Part shown: piece by piece, positions 1 to 11,600 of the stretch | Position numbering within the stretch: the stretch's first letter is position 1 | Layout of the letters: each line of letters opens with the position of its first letter | Origin: Tieghemiomyces parasiticus | Taxonomy: Eukaryota > Kickxellomycota > Dimargaritomycetes > Dimargaritales > Dimargaritaceae | Reading direction: 5' to 3' | Assembly: GCA_027575765.1 (NCBI GenBank) | Contig: JANBPT010000207.1 | Coordinates: 1 to 56,368 of the forward strand | DNA length: 56,368 nucleotides | Position numbers and translations under genes: made by a program | Notes under the pieces: model-generated | The model's database searches: none | Told to the model about the DNA's origin: nothing | The model's input: the letters and a program-made list of their open reading frames with translations, nothing else

Positions 1-1850
1 CGCTTATGTCGAGGGTACAGTTACTTACGGTTTAGGCGAAGATGTTCAAATGTAGCATCCTTAGCCATCACCACCATATGGTTGCACGAGTCGTACATTG
101 GAGGCATGGTGAGTGGTGGGCGAGGTTTTACAAAGTCGACGTTGGTGAGGGCGATAGGGTGCTAGGAGGAGAGTGGCCCGGGGAGTTGAGTATACATTCC
201 AATTGCTTTGGCAGCGCTGGTCCGTTCAATTTATATGAAGTTCGTAGCCCATGGCTGCATCACCGGGGGTCCTGGTATATTGTCAATTCTCCTTTGGTTG
301 CACACCTCCATTGTACAAGGCGGGACGGTAGTGACCCGTCGTTCCCATTTAGAATCATCCTCCAGCTTTAATTGGGGAACTAGGTACTTCATTTCATTGT
401 GACGCTTCTTTAAGCATGTTCCGGCGGCCTTTGACCCCGGCTACCACTGTGATGGTTCCAAATAGGGTGGGGAGTGATGAAGTGGGGCGGCTTAGAATTG
501 GGTGTTTATTAGCCAACGGCTGAGGAGGGTGTGAAGTGTGAATTATGAGATATCGAGCCACAAAAGGCACGCTTTGGAGGTTCTCATATGGCACCTGACC
601 GGGGTCATCCTAGGTACGGTGGTATTTGGGCGGGTTAGCTGGTTCGGGTATAGGTGAGGAGAGATGAATGGCGAGTGGGGAGCGCCTCGCTTGATGGTTT
701 AATGCCAAATGTGACGGAACTAACAAGAGGACATGGAAACTGAAAAAAATCTAGTGATAAAGCGAAAATATCATGGTGGCTGGTGGAATTACTTAAATAG
801 AATAAGAAGCGGTCAATAAAGTGATGATAAACAAACACGGGGGAAGAAACATCTTTACCGGGCGCATAATGCGGAGTTGGTGGGCGTAAGGCCTGCACTA
901 CCTCAGAGTCGGTATTTCTAATCGTCTAATTCACGGCCTGGGGTGGTCAAAAGCGGGCCGTAGTAGGATACGCTGGCCTTGCATGCCGTACATTTGCTAT
1001 TCAGCCACCGGCCCCAAGGAACGTGTCAGTTGATTAGAGGGGGGGGCTACGGAAATGAGTATTCCACGAGTAAGCCGAGTTATCAGCATCTTTAGGTTGT
1101 ATCCCTAGCGGTGGGTGAAGGAAGGGATTGTCGGATCCGATAGTGTCTTTTGTTATCCATTCCCTGTCAAGGATATCGTATCCGTCGGTTGGGTAGTCCT
1201 AGCCCTTTTGCGGGGTATCATGTGCTGCAGTAGCTACCTATTGTTTCGGAAGCTACTAATAACTCACACCTAAATGGCCCCGTTGCCTTTCCTTTCCTTT
1301 CCTAATCCAGGGGTGGCGTGATTCATAAAACTAGATATAACGTCGTTTTCCCTATCCCAACCTAAATAAAGAATCGTGAGAACTGCAATGAATCGTTTAA
1401 TCGCTGGAGAGTAAATGGGTTATTAAACTCGCTGAAGACTGAACAGAAGTTAAACTCGGGTGCCAAAGGGAGATTTACTTTTTCAGTGTTAGAACTGACG
1501 GGTTCTTTAGTACAAGCAATTGTGTATCTGAAAAGCTAAACTTCACAGCGCAATTCTAACCTTAATTGATCCAAAGTACCCAAACTCTAATAGTTTAGCA
1601 CTCAGCTGGCCCACATTCACCCAGCGCAATACATAGGCCCTAGTCGAGTTGTGCATTCGCAAGGTCGACGGGTATGTTTATGCTGAACTGTCTGCCACAT
1701 TACACACCGCCCCATCTTGCCGTTCCACTCTTTACGAGTCGCTATGTCATTATCGTACGGCCTAAAAGCGGCCCTTGTAGGCCACCAGTGATTCAGGCTG
1801 GTGGTCGAACAACATTGATAAACTTGACGGGGACAGAATCCAGACCCAGT
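1..1850. other. Non-coding stretch, no supportable gene
   Basis: Only short open frames occur here, and none has a recognisable domain or a composition like the real genes of the window. Small landmarks are a run of eight G near 1037 and a short CCTTT repeat at about 1286-1302. I see no tRNA, rRNA or transposon here. Confidence 0.6.
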
Positions 1851-1924
1851 ATTAGGAAACCTTCATCTGGCCGATAGGACGGCTGGTCCCCGAGATGCCG
1901 CACTTCCTCCTTCCACCGTGCTTA

Positions 1925-2297
1925 GAACCCTGAGCAGCCCGGTGGAGCTGTACAGGTCCATCGACCAGTTGGCTCCCTACAACCTCACTGGCGACCAATG
2001 CGATCAAAGCGGATGCTTTGCTATTAATTACTTGAAAGGTTTCACCGAAGCGACCAGCTACTTTACAGGGGCTAACATTTCCGCAGATGATGCGGCTTGG
2101 ACCAACGTCTACAAGCCATGCATCAAACCCGGAAGCCGGGACTATGGGCACTGGAGAGGGAACACGGTGCCACCTTAGGCCTGAATCACGCCTTAGCCAA
2201 AAGCTACGAGTCCAGGTACATCAAGACGATTGGTACGGCTGTAACGGGGCCCTGGTTTGAGTATGAATTTGGCCTTATCGGCAGAATGGGGTATTGA
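1925..2297 (+). pseudogene. Possible remnant of a coding sequence, frame-shifted
   Basis: A GC-rich stretch reads like protein over about 75 codons in one frame (1925 to about 2150). It has a short Cys motif (GDQCDQSGC) and an aromatic-rich tail ending KPGSRDYGHW. Protein-like sequence then appears in the next frame to a stop at 2297 (ending EFGLIGRMGY). There is no ATG in the first frame: it stays open upstream into unremarkable sequence. A frame change near 2150 plus the missing start fits a decayed gene or the end of a gene whose upstream exons are lost. A short intron is also possible. I do not recognise the family. Confidence 0.25.
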
Positions 2298-2900
2298 AGC
2301 GGGTATTGGTAGTTCCTCTGGCTAGGCAGAGGGTTTAGACGAGGAGACAGCCGCCCAAAGGGTCACAAAGGCACGCCAAACAAGGGGGTACACCATGGCC
2401 GCCCCGCTGTTTCGGGCGCAGCGATAGGCGAGCAGACAAAGGGACAGAGAGGGAGGGGGGGTGCCCCAAAACAGAAGGGGGGGGCGCCTTGGCATTTGGT
2501 CGCCAATGAAGGCGCAGCCTTGACAGGCTTTGAGAGTCCATGCGGCGGGATTAATAGACGCAGTCACCTCACCGTCCCCCTGTGACCCGCGAACCTCGCC
2601 TCTTGTTCGCAACGCTGCGGTCATTTCGCCCTCTCCTCAGTTGGCCTTTCCCATGACGACGTGGGTCCCCGGGTACTACTACTCGTTAGCCCTTGGCACC
2701 TGTCCGCCCCATAGACTTCGCATTTCAGTTCCTCGGCCACGCCTTTTCCATTTAGTTTCTCTTTCCTGTTTCCGCTACCGCAACTGCTTATCCTTTGCCA
2801 ACTTCGTATACCGCCCTCTCCCCTCCATACGAGACATCGCTGGCTTGCACAATACATCTCGTACCCTAACGCTAACCCCTTTCCCTCATTTCCTGCAACG
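2298..2900 (+). promoter_or_regulatory. Upstream region and ATG-free leader of the I9 inhibitor gene
   Basis: The part from about 2660 to 2900 is pyrimidine-rich and has no ATG on the + strand until the start codon at 2901. That is the pattern of a transcribed leader, and it supports the chosen start. No clear TATA box is visible. A G-rich patch lies at about 2450-2490. Confidence 0.4.
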
Positions 2901-3230
2901 ATGCGCTTCGCAATTCTGTCTGCTGCTACGACGGCCTTGGCCCTCCTCGCCGGTCTGGCCCACGCTGAGATGCCCTGCATAGCCATAACCGATCGTGGTC
3001 ACGACCAGGTTACCTACCTCATCCATTTCCGCGACAGTAACGACTTTGCCAGCACTTCGGCTAGTTTTAACAAGAACCTAGAGTGTTCTGGCGGTGCTAT
3101 CGAAGACTCGTTTGAATTTATCAATTCTGCCAAGGCCACCTTCCCAGCCACCCTGCTACCCAGCGTGGAAAAGGACCCCCGCGTAGCGTTCGTCGAGGAG
3201 GACGGCGTGGTAACTACGCAGCGGGTGTAA
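2901..3230 (+). CDS. Secreted peptidase inhibitor of the I9 (propeptide-like) family
   Basis: This 109-residue protein begins with a clear signal peptide (residues 1-22, ending AGLAHA). The rest is one inhibitor I9 domain, the fold of subtilisin propeptides and of stand-alone fungal inhibitors such as yeast proteinase B inhibitor. The visible signature is YLIHFRDS near residue 35, GGAIEDSFEFINSAKATFPA in the middle, and the C-terminal block DPRVAFVEEDGVVTTQ. In this family the C-terminal segment occupies the active site of a subtilisin-like serine peptidase. There is no attached peptidase domain, so it probably acts as a free inhibitor or folding helper, here exported rather than cytosolic. 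Two internal Cys could pair. It is a single exon, and the start follows an ATG-free leader. The I9 assignment is firm; the target peptidase is unknown. Confidence 0.85.
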   Translation: MRFAILSAATTALALLAGLAHAEMPCIAITDRGHDQVTYLIHFRDSNDFASTSASFNKNLECSGGAIEDSFEFINSAKATFPATLLPSVEKDPRVAFVEEDGVVTTQRV

Positions 3231-3604
3231 GCCTTGGCTGCCGGCTGTCGTTCCCTCCCCCTACCGCTACGCCTAGTCCGGTGAAACCACACCTACAATT
3301 GATAGTTTCGCCGCGTTGATCAGCTGTTTTACTCTCCACTCCTAATCGACCTTGTACTCTAAACCCCCAGACTCGAAATTAAAGAAAATGTGACTGGCAG
3401 CTTAATCCCCCCCCTCGAACTGCGTATGTGCCATATTTAGACGATATGCGTATGAGGATTAAACTTGTGATGTTATATTACATCCACACACAAATTCATG
3501 CGGATTTCAGAGCCAAGGTCTGGGTGGTCACCGCGGTGAAGCACCTGCCACGCCGAATCTAACGCCGCAGCTATACCTCCCAACCTTGACAGTCACCGCT
3601 CGCA

Positions 3605-3626
3605 CTGCGTTTCGCAATTCTGTCTG
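3605..3626 (+). repeat. Short second copy of the I9 gene start
   Basis: Twenty of 22 bases match the first 22 bases of the inhibitor gene (2901-2922), including a perfect 16-base core. The start codon is changed from ATG to CTG. Similarity stops on both sides. It looks like the last trace of a tandem duplication 704 bp downstream. Confidence 0.5.
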
Positions 3627-3776
3627 GAACCCAAGGATTCACAGCGCCCGCCAACTGGTCGCACTACTTCATACATCCCCCCCTCCGATAAGGTTCCACT
3701 CGCTCCACTGGAGGCAACGGCATTTAGGCCACCCCACCTTCTTGACAGAGAGGCCTTAGGACCGAGCTTACTGCTT

Positions 3777-3813
3777 AGAGGGTGGGCTGTTTAAACCCAA
3801 CGGCTCACCCTCT
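3777..3813. repeat. Imperfect inverted repeat (11-bp arms)
   Basis: The arm AGAGGGTGGGC at 3777-3787 pairs with GCTCACCCTCT at 3803-3813, with one G-T wobble and a 15-base loop containing TTTAAA. It could be a hairpin or a protein-binding palindrome, or chance. It lies between two genes, about 550 bp past the end of the first. Confidence 0.35.
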
Positions 3814-4326
3814 CCGATTGGCCTTAGGCTGTGCTGTAGGGGGGACTTAGGTAGCAGCTACCAGCTGGCACGCTCACTGGCCACCGGGCATACCCCCGCA
3901 CAAGCCGGTGACTGGCCAGAGATTGGACTGCTGCTGTGAGCTCGTCAGCGCTCCACAGGGCTGTTGGAGGAAAGTAAACGACCCAAAGCGGTGGGTTCAC
4001 TCCCGCCGGCCGGAGGGTCGTCTGCCCGCCATGCATCCTCAGGACGCTTGGACCGACTCTGGCCTTCTCACGGCCCCTGGAGGACGGACCAGTGGTAACC
4101 TTCACGCGCAGCTCCGTGCGTTCCCGCCTCCCCCTCCCCAACCAACTGGCTTTCCTTCCCCTCCCTCTCTGGCGGTTCCCCCCGGCCTTCACAAGCCACT
4201 TGAGCGCACAGCTACCTTGCCCTTCTGACTCGCCCCTGTTCTACTCACAAGCTGCTTAAACTGGCCCATTTCTTCACTGCTCTTCCCTATATCCTACCTT
4301 AGATAATACCTCGCACCGCATTCGCC

Positions 4327-5469
4327 ATGTACGCCCGTCAAGTTCAAATCCTCCGCCACCTCCGGCCCGCCACCCTGGCCAACACTGCCAGGCCCTCCCC
4401 GGCCGTCCGGGCCTTGAGCACCAACACCGATGCCGCCCATCCTATCAAGCACGTGGTGGTGTATGGCTCGGGTCTGATGGGCTCGGGTATCGTCCAAGTG
4501 GCGGCGACCTACAATTATCAGGTGACGATGGTCGACCTGAACCCGGCGATGCTGGACAAGGGCACGGGCTACATCCGGTCGTCGCTCAAGCGGGTGGCAC
4601 GCAAGAAGTTCGCCGAGGACGAGGCCCAGCAGAAGCATTTTATCGAGGATATCCTCAGCCGTGTGCAGACCTCGACCGACCCGCTGGCGGCGGCTGAGCA
4701 GGCCGACCTTGTGGTCGAGGCCATTGTAGAGAACGTGGCCACTAAGCGTAATTTGTTTAGCAGCCTGGACGGCGTGGCCCCGCCCCATACCATTTTTACG
4801 TCCAACACGTCGTCCCTGCCCATCGGCCAACTGGCCGAGGTCACCGCCCGTCCGACCAAGTTCGCCGGCCTCCACTTTTTCAACCCGGTTCCCCAGATGA
4901 AGCTTGTCGAGGTGGTCAAGACTAATGATACCGCACCCGAGGTGATTGAGACCCTCGTTGATTTCTGCAAGTCCCTGAAAAAGGCGCCCGTCCAGTGCAA
5001 GGACACCCCTGGGTAAGTGATTCGAGCCGGGAGGTCCCGGTATCCCGCAGGTGTACAGCAGCCGTCTGAACATGAAAAAAAAAACTATGGGGCGGACGCC
5101 CACACGTTCTATAATAACCCCGTGCTGTTTTTGCGTACTGCTTGGATGCCTCCTCATGCCGACAGATTCATAGTGAACCGCCTGCTGGTGCCGTACATGA
5201 CCGAGGCCATCCGCCTGGTCGAGCGCGGAGTGGCCAGCCCCGAGGACGTGGATACGGCCATGAAACTGGGCGCCGGCTACCCGATGGGCCCCTTCGAACT
5301 GGTGGACTACATCGGCCTGGACACCACCAAGTTCATCCTGGACGGCTGGTACAAGTCTGGGGAAGGCCTAGCCGGCGACAAACTGGTCGCCCCTTCGGAG
5401 AAGCTGAACAAGCTGGTTGAGTCGGGCCGTCTGGGCCGCAAGTCCGGCGAGGGATTCTACAAGTATTAA
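4327..5469 (+). CDS. 3-hydroxyacyl-CoA / 3-hydroxybutyryl-CoA dehydrogenase, mitochondrial
   Basis: Two exons (4327-5012 and 5166-5469) encode 329 residues. The enzyme oxidises L-3-hydroxyacyl-CoA to 3-ketoacyl-CoA with NAD+ in fatty-acid beta-oxidation. The N-terminal 40 residues are rich in Arg, Ala and Ser and lack acidic residues until about residue 37, like a mitochondrial presequence. The NAD-binding glycine motif GSGLMGSG is at 47-54. The catalytic pair His183 (in GLHFFNPVP) and Glu195 (in KLVEVV) are 12 residues apart, as in the mammalian enzyme. The C-terminal dimerisation domain continues across the splice with [15 protein letters not shown], then [16 protein letters not shown], and ends [11 protein letters not shown]. 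Length matches the single-domain family. Bacterial 3-hydroxybutyryl-CoA dehydrogenases share the fold, so substrate chain length cannot be told. Confidence 0.93.
5013..5165 (+). other. Spliceosomal intron in the dehydrogenase gene
   Basis: The donor GTAAGT begins at 5013 and the acceptor CAG ends at 5165. Joining the exons restores the conserved TPGF(I/V)VNR motif exactly, which makes the splice call strong. The intron is 153 bp, a multiple of three. The upstream frame meets TAA one base into the intron, so retention would truncate the enzyme. Confidence 0.9.
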
Positions 5470-7230
5470 GTACGAGTAGAGGACGGCTTAACCCGATTGC
5501 CCCCCCTCCTTCCGCCTTCCCGCTAACCTCGCCCCTTGTCGGGTCCAGGCTGCACTAAAATTATATATATATATATATATATAAATATATTAACAAAAAG
5601 GGAGGTCCGAGCATTAGCATATCAGGACCAGTCGTGACATGTGTAGTAGTGACACCGATACCCGGCTCAGGACGGTAGGATTTCGGGCGGCATAGCTCTA
5701 GTCTGTTACTATAAGCGATCCGCCGCCATAGGCATCAGCGATTATGTTCGATCATCCAGGAACCTGTGAGATCCTACAGTGTATCCATCCGACGGTCCGA
5801 TTTTGGTATTCCCGGTAGCTAGACGGACCGGGACACCCTGCGTAATCGATGGTGCAATTGCCCTGATGACGTAAGCTGGCGGGCACGGACAGGACGGAGA
5901 GTGGCCGTGACACCCTTTCTACTGGTGGCCACCCGGAACGGAGGTACTGGGGCCTCCCGGAACCCCGTGGCGATTACACCGACTCCGATCGGTCAAGCTG
6001 AAAGCTTAATGCATACCCTTACCGAGGTGTCGGCTGAAGCACAGGCCCCGGTTGACTCTGCGGAAGCCAACGTCGATGACTTCTGATCCCCTGCCATAAC
6101 CGAGGGGGGAGGGACCTGGACAGCCGTCAGATTAGAGAGGCGGGCTTGCGGTGGTCGTGTTCTGGAGTTGATAGTGCGAATGGCAGCTGGGGGGGGAGAT
6201 GAAGGGGCTTAATTAATCTAGGTCAATACGGGCCCGCAGCCATTTACCCCACCTATAACTTTTAATGAAGCCGCCAAGACCCACCGCTGCTGCTGTCAGC
6301 CCCGGACCCTACGGTATATGGCCAGCCAGTGACCAGCACTCCACCTGACTACATGGCCCAATGATGTGCCAGTTCCTATTTCCTCCAGCACCGTTGGCCT
6401 GTGCGCCCCTCGGCTCTAGGCTCGCATTACGCTGCCAATGATTTAGTCATCGGGTGCTTTTTTTTAATGTGCACGGGGGAAGAACAAAGGAAATCGAACC
6501 GACCGCGTTCCCCTCCCCACACGTCATAGTACCAACCCATTTGGGATAGTATTGGCGGATCGCCCGGGGCTGCACTACTGCGGGCGTGTGTGTCTGTGTG
6601 CGTGCGAGTAGGTACGCAGCTCACGTTTTTACCCCAGGCCTATCCGTTCACTTCCTGACCTGGTAGACCAGGCCATTTTCAGCCTCGACGGCCCGCACGG
6701 CGTCGCGTCCCAGGCTCCCCCGTTCTGGCAATCGACTGCTGCTACCCATCTTTCGCCGACTCGAGATCCATGGCCCCACGGACAGCCCAGCAGACAGCCA
6801 CCGGGGCTTACATCTCGGCCCTCCCCCCCCACTCCTGCTTACCCCCGGGATCATACGTGTGACCCGAGCCCAGACATGGTATATTTTCCGGACTGTGTCT
6901 CCTTCCACTGGGTTCCGCACGCCGTCGTGACTTGCAAATAATTCTCCGAGTTTCTGCCTTTCAGCCCTATCTGGCCGACATTATTTTTTTCCGCAGGGCT
7001 TGTCCGCCGCATCCCTCCCCCAACTATTTGCTCAGCCTGCGTGGAGTGAAAAAAGCGAGCGGCTCTACCTGCCTTCCATCTTCGCTGCCACCTGGTGAAC
7101 CTGTCCGCCCGCACCTTTCACTCTGCCTTCCCTGCTCGCTAACTCTTAATGGCGTCATAGTTCGTACGACCGGATGTCCGCCCTCCCTCCCTCTCTCCCT
7201 CCGCCACAACCCACGTCCACCTCCCTTCAA
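5470..7230. other. Intergenic stretch, no supportable gene
   Basis: The 3' end of the dehydrogenase gene is followed by a TA microsatellite and about 1.6 kb without a convincing gene. A short open frame ending at 6086 and one on the minus strand ending at 6648 look faintly protein-like but have no start codon or family match. A TG-rich patch lies at about 6583-6606. Confidence 0.5.
5562..5583. repeat. TA dinucleotide microsatellite
   Basis: Eleven TA units in a row, followed by a short AT-rich run, about 95 bp after the dehydrogenase stop codon. Likely variable in length between strains. Confidence 0.9.
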
Positions 7231-8692
7231 TGCTTTGCTAAACACTTGTGGTGCCCTGCCGTCGGCTCTGTGCCTTTTCCCGCCTCCCTCCCCCGTCGCT
7301 GGCCTTGGACGGCCCAACTTATCTATCCCCGGTCACTCGGAGGCTACCGCTAGCTCCTCCTCCGCCGCCTTATCACGCCCGGGCTCCTGGTCTCTTCTGC
7401 GCCGCTCGCTTCCACATCCCCCTGCTACCCTACTGCCTCCGCCATTCTGCGGCCCTCATTCCCTCTGGCTCCGTTGTTTACAGCCTTTGTCACCCTCTAG
7501 CTCGACACCACCGTCCTCATCGTTTGCTTCGCGGGGCCCATTCGGCACGTTCTCTCTTTGTTGTCGGGCTTCGACGTCGTGGATTCTTGGTTGCTTGTAT
7601 ACAACAGAACAGCCAGGGCGAAACACCGCGAGACATCACCACATTACTAGCCGACTCACATACTGACCAGTCGCCCGACTGAACCCCCCTCCCCCTTCCC
7701 CACCCGCCCGGTGACTGAGACGTAAGGCCACTTCAAACCCTTTGCTCCCCCCCTCCCCTTCGGCCTTTCTCTCTACCTCCTTCATCCCATTACTCGTCGC
7801 CCGGTATCCCCACGCTGTCCCTGCAACTTCTCCTCCACGTCGGCTAGCCACACTAGTCTCTATTGACCCTCAGCTTCAACCGGGTGTGAGCCCGCTATTC
7901 ACGCTTTCCTCAACCGCCAGTAATCTCCCAATCCACCCGACCTGGCCCCCACATTGCCGGAGGGCCAGCCCTAACTTCCATAACCTGCGTCATACTGAGG
8001 TCACCATTGCCCGAGCGACTCGTCCCCTCTGCCTACGGGCCGTGTTAAAGGTATGTCAGGCTATGAAGTAACCGCCAACCCGGGGCCAGGCTGCGCATGC
8101 CTTGCCCCACAAGTTGCCAGACTTATGACAGCGGCTGGGCCGCAACTCCGCCAGCCCACTGTATGCGCATTAGGTGCAGTCCCACTTCCCTTCGTCGACC
8201 ATTAATCGCCGTATAGCTCAGCCATAGACGCAATTGGCTGCGTCCACCACTGCTGAGGGCGGTTCTGAATACACTGCTAACCGGCACCTTGAGTGCGCCG
8301 GTACCAAGCCAGAGCCCCACCTTGCGAATCGACGGGCAAAAGACTCTACAGAACCGAAGGGAGGAGCGAGGGTACATGCATCTGTCTAGCTGTCAGGCAC
8401 TCACCAACCCCGACCATGGAGGTGTATGCATCCTCGGCGACGTCCTGTCCTACCCCCTGAACTTCTGGTGATGCTCCCTCACTCGACTAACCGATTTACC
8501 AGTACACTTTGCACATCCCACATCCGCCCAACGCGATCCCCACTCGTCAGCTCGGCCCTTCCACTGGCCCCTCCTTACCTCTCCGTCCCCTCCTCGAGAT
8601 TCGACGTTATATCCTCTCTGCCTCCTTCCACCTAATACGCTGGCACCACCATTCCCGCTCGAGCCTGCCCTGCCTCCCTTCTCTGTGTACCA
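7231..8692 (+). promoter_or_regulatory. Long ATG-free, pyrimidine-rich leader of the histidine kinase gene
   Basis: From 7231 to 8052 the + strand has no ATG in over 800 bases, and none again from 8503 to 8692. Between these blocks lies a stretch with several ATGs that has intron signals (8051-8502). The simplest reading is a 5' UTR of up to about 1 kb split by one intron. The open frames that cross this region start at non-ATG codons and are only a result of its low A content. Confidence 0.55.
8051..8502 (+). other. Probable 5'-UTR intron of the histidine kinase gene
   Basis: The donor AAAG|GTATGT is at 8051. The acceptor TTTACCAG ends at 8502 and has a consensus branch site GACTAAC at 8485-8491, 11 bases before the AG. 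Upstream ATGs in this region, including a three-codon ATG-AAG-TAA, are confined to the proposed intron, so splicing would clear the leader of upstream starts. Confidence 0.6.
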
Positions 8693-11600
8693 ATGCCCCC
8701 AGAAACGCCGGGTGACTCGGCGCGCCAGGTAAAGGTCGACCACCAGCTCGACAGTCCGGTCCCGGCTTTCCTGACCCGGCCGTGTGACACCTGCCACCAG
8801 GCCTACGCCTCGCCAGCCACGGCGGCGGCCGCGCTCACCCCGGCCGCCGCCTATCTCTGCGATGTCCACGGCCATATAGTCAGTCCCGCTGGGGCATCTT
8901 CAACTGAACCTGGAGCGTCCCTCCCACGGCCATCCCTTCGCTCGGTAGCTGGGGATTTTAAATGGGCAGTGTTTCGGCAACTCCGCGACCACCTCGGCCA
9001 TACGCCAGACGCCGAGACTCACTTTCGACGCATCTCCCTGTTGGCTCCGGCCCGGCGGATACCAGGCGTCCCGGCCCGGCCCTTCGACCCCGGCCGCTGG
9101 CTACTCTTCTCTCTCATCGAGCGTCCTGACGCCACCACCCGGGCCGTGGCCGCCCACGACACCCCCGTGGACGCCCGGTGGTTCAGTTTCGAGTGGGCTG
9201 ACGCCACCGCCAACGTTGAAGCCCAGGTCACCGCCTTGCTCGAGTCGTATGCCCTCCACACCGAGCTTAACGTCAGCGCCTTACCGACGGCCGCAAAAGA
9301 CACGCCGTTACCCGTTATACTTGCCGATTGCCTCTACCGGATACACCAGCGTGCTGCCGTGGCCATCGAGACTCTGCGGCCCGATACCCGCTGCTTCCCC
9401 CTCGCCGCAGTTGTGAGGCAAGCATCCTCGTCGGCCCCCCGCTATACCGAGTGGCACTACCTGTCATTTCGGGCCGCCCCTAATTCGCCAACAGACGTCT
9501 CCAGTCCCTCGCCACTAGCCTCTCTTGCCCCACGGCCGCACGCCTCGGCCCTACAGACCTATCTCAGCCGGCCTGTTCCCATCACCGACGCCACCAGTCC
9601 TGTCCTACCCTCCAGCCTCCTGGACCCCAAGGCCCCTGCCGGTGCGCCGGCCATCCGGCTACCCGATGCGCCCCTTTTGCGCCGTCTATGCAGTCTGGGG
9701 TGGCCGCACTCAGCCCCTGGGACCACCACGGCTAGCCTGGTCCCGCTAGACCTACCAGATCCTGATGCCGAACCGGTACTACCCGAGACATCATTCTGGC
9801 TGCTCGTCACCCACCAGCACGCCGTCGTGACCCGCGGTCCCCCCGGGGACTACTTGGCAGCCGTAGCCCGCGTCGTCCGACCTATCATCAACCTGACCCG
9901 TCGGTTGCAGGCCCGCCAACCGGCCGGCTATCGCGAGGCGCTCGAGTCGCTCACCCGCCGGTTACCCCCGCTTGGCTCTAAATCGCCATCAGAGCCTGCG
10001 CAAACCCCCCTGGCCGTGGCAATCCATGGGTCGCCGCCCACCGTCGAGCGTGTCTTTGCCACCGAATGCTTGGGTCGGCTCTCCCAGAACATCGGCGAGG
10101 GCGTCGCCATTGTGGATGCTCAGGGTACGCTCCAGCTCACCAACGACCGGTTCCGGGAGCTCATTGGCCTTCATGTAGACCACCCGGCCATCCAACGCGT
10201 TATCCGGGTACTCAAGCGGATTCGTCAGCGCCTGGGGCTCGGTCCGCACCCATCCCCACTCCTCCGGCAGACCCGGCGGGCGCACACTGGAGATGGCGGT
10301 GCCGGGTCACCCGAGCGGCCCAATGCCGCCGCCCCGGCGGCCTCACCGCCCATCATTGGCGACGGCCAACTGCACCGCGAGTTCGCCGCCCTCACCCAGG
10401 GCTTAAGCCTGGACCAACTGCTCAACCTCTATGCCGCACTCAACCCCGCCGCAGCGCCCACAACATCGACGTCACTGATATCTAGCGACGGCAGCCCAGA
10501 AGCAGAGCACTCCGGGGCCGAATCAGCCACTGGCAGCGCGCGCAGGTCCAATATAGGTTCCCGGTCCCAGCGCGGGCCCGAGATTTACCGGGTCAGCGTG
10601 GAAGCCCTCATCCAACAGGCTCTCGACGAGAACCAATCCCTGGCGCTCAACGAGCAGCCCATAGGCAGTCCGGCCTTCATCAGCGAGACTACCGTACCTG
10701 GGGCCACGGACCAAACAAGTACCACCTCTCCTTCCCGGCCACTTCCCGCGGACCCCCGATCGTCGGTTGCTGGTCACTCTCCGCCGAATGCCACCGGCCC
10801 TACGCCTAGTGGCACCGCGGCCGGCGTGCCCCATCCGCTCGACGAGCTAGTCATGTCCCCACCCGTGGCCATTGTCAGCGATCCTTCCACCGACCGTACT
10901 GCTCGCGAGGAGCTGTACCGCAATACCGCAAAAAAGATATACGAAGTCGTGCAGGTCGGCTACGAAAACCACGTCAAACGGTTCCTCACCGTTGACCGGG
11001 TACCCTGCCTGCCCATGCTCTTCCCCCTGTCTTTCCCGCTGGTCACCGATTCCCGTCCCGTTGGATTGACGGTGGTCCCACTCGGTGGGCCCGGACCCTC
11101 CCGCCTGGTGGCTATCGTTCTGACTGACTTGACTGACGAGCTGGCCGCCGCTGCCGCCAACACCCGGTTGGACCAGAAAGTCCAGTTCTTCTCCTTCCTG
11201 AGCCACGAGATGCGGACCCCACTCACGGGCATCACCGGGGCGTTGGAACTGTTTCAGGCCACTAAGTTGGACGCTGAGCAGCAGACCCTCTTAGAATTGT
11301 TCGAGTTCAGCAGCCGATCCCTGCAAAACCTGCTGGACAATATCCTCGAGTTTTCCAAGCTGGAGGCCCAGCGGGTGATGCTAGACCTGCGCCCACACAG
11401 TTTCAGGGAGGTGATTGACCCCTTCATCAAGGTGGCCACGCGGTGGGGCCACACCAACCGTGTGGAGTTTTGTACTGAGCTGGACCCGCGCATCCCGGAC
11501 GGCCTGGTCATGGACGACCAGCGCCTGTTCCAAATCCTGAGTAACCTAATCACGAACGCCTTTAAGTTCACCCGCCGGGACGGGATCTACACGCAAGAGC

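Larger units (their letters stand above)
3231..4326. other. Intergenic: I9 gene end and dehydrogenase upstream region
   Basis: No gene is supportable. The stretch holds a short copy of the I9 gene start (3605-3626) and an inverted repeat (3777-3813). The segment from about 4034 to 4326 is CT-rich and contains no ATG on the + strand, so it is likely the promoter and leader of the dehydrogenase gene. Confidence 0.5.

Noticed and set aside
42..898. Several overlapping open frames of 60-110 codons on both strands
   Set aside because: No domain, no gene-like composition and no consistent start context; random frames in non-coding DNA.
5823..6086. Open frame ending AEAQAPVDSAEANVDDF
   Set aside because: It has no ATG and no family match. 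The tail looks protein-like and might be a last exon, but nothing upstream supports that.
6648..6920. Minus-strand frame ending AVEAENGLVYQVRK
   Set aside because: Only the last 20 residues look protein-like; the rest is low-complexity Gly/Arg/Ser and has no recognisable domain.
6932..8071. Pro/Ser/Leu-rich plus-strand frames of up to 244 codons
   Set aside because: They arise from the pyrimidine-rich leader of the kinase gene, which has no ATG over most of its length.
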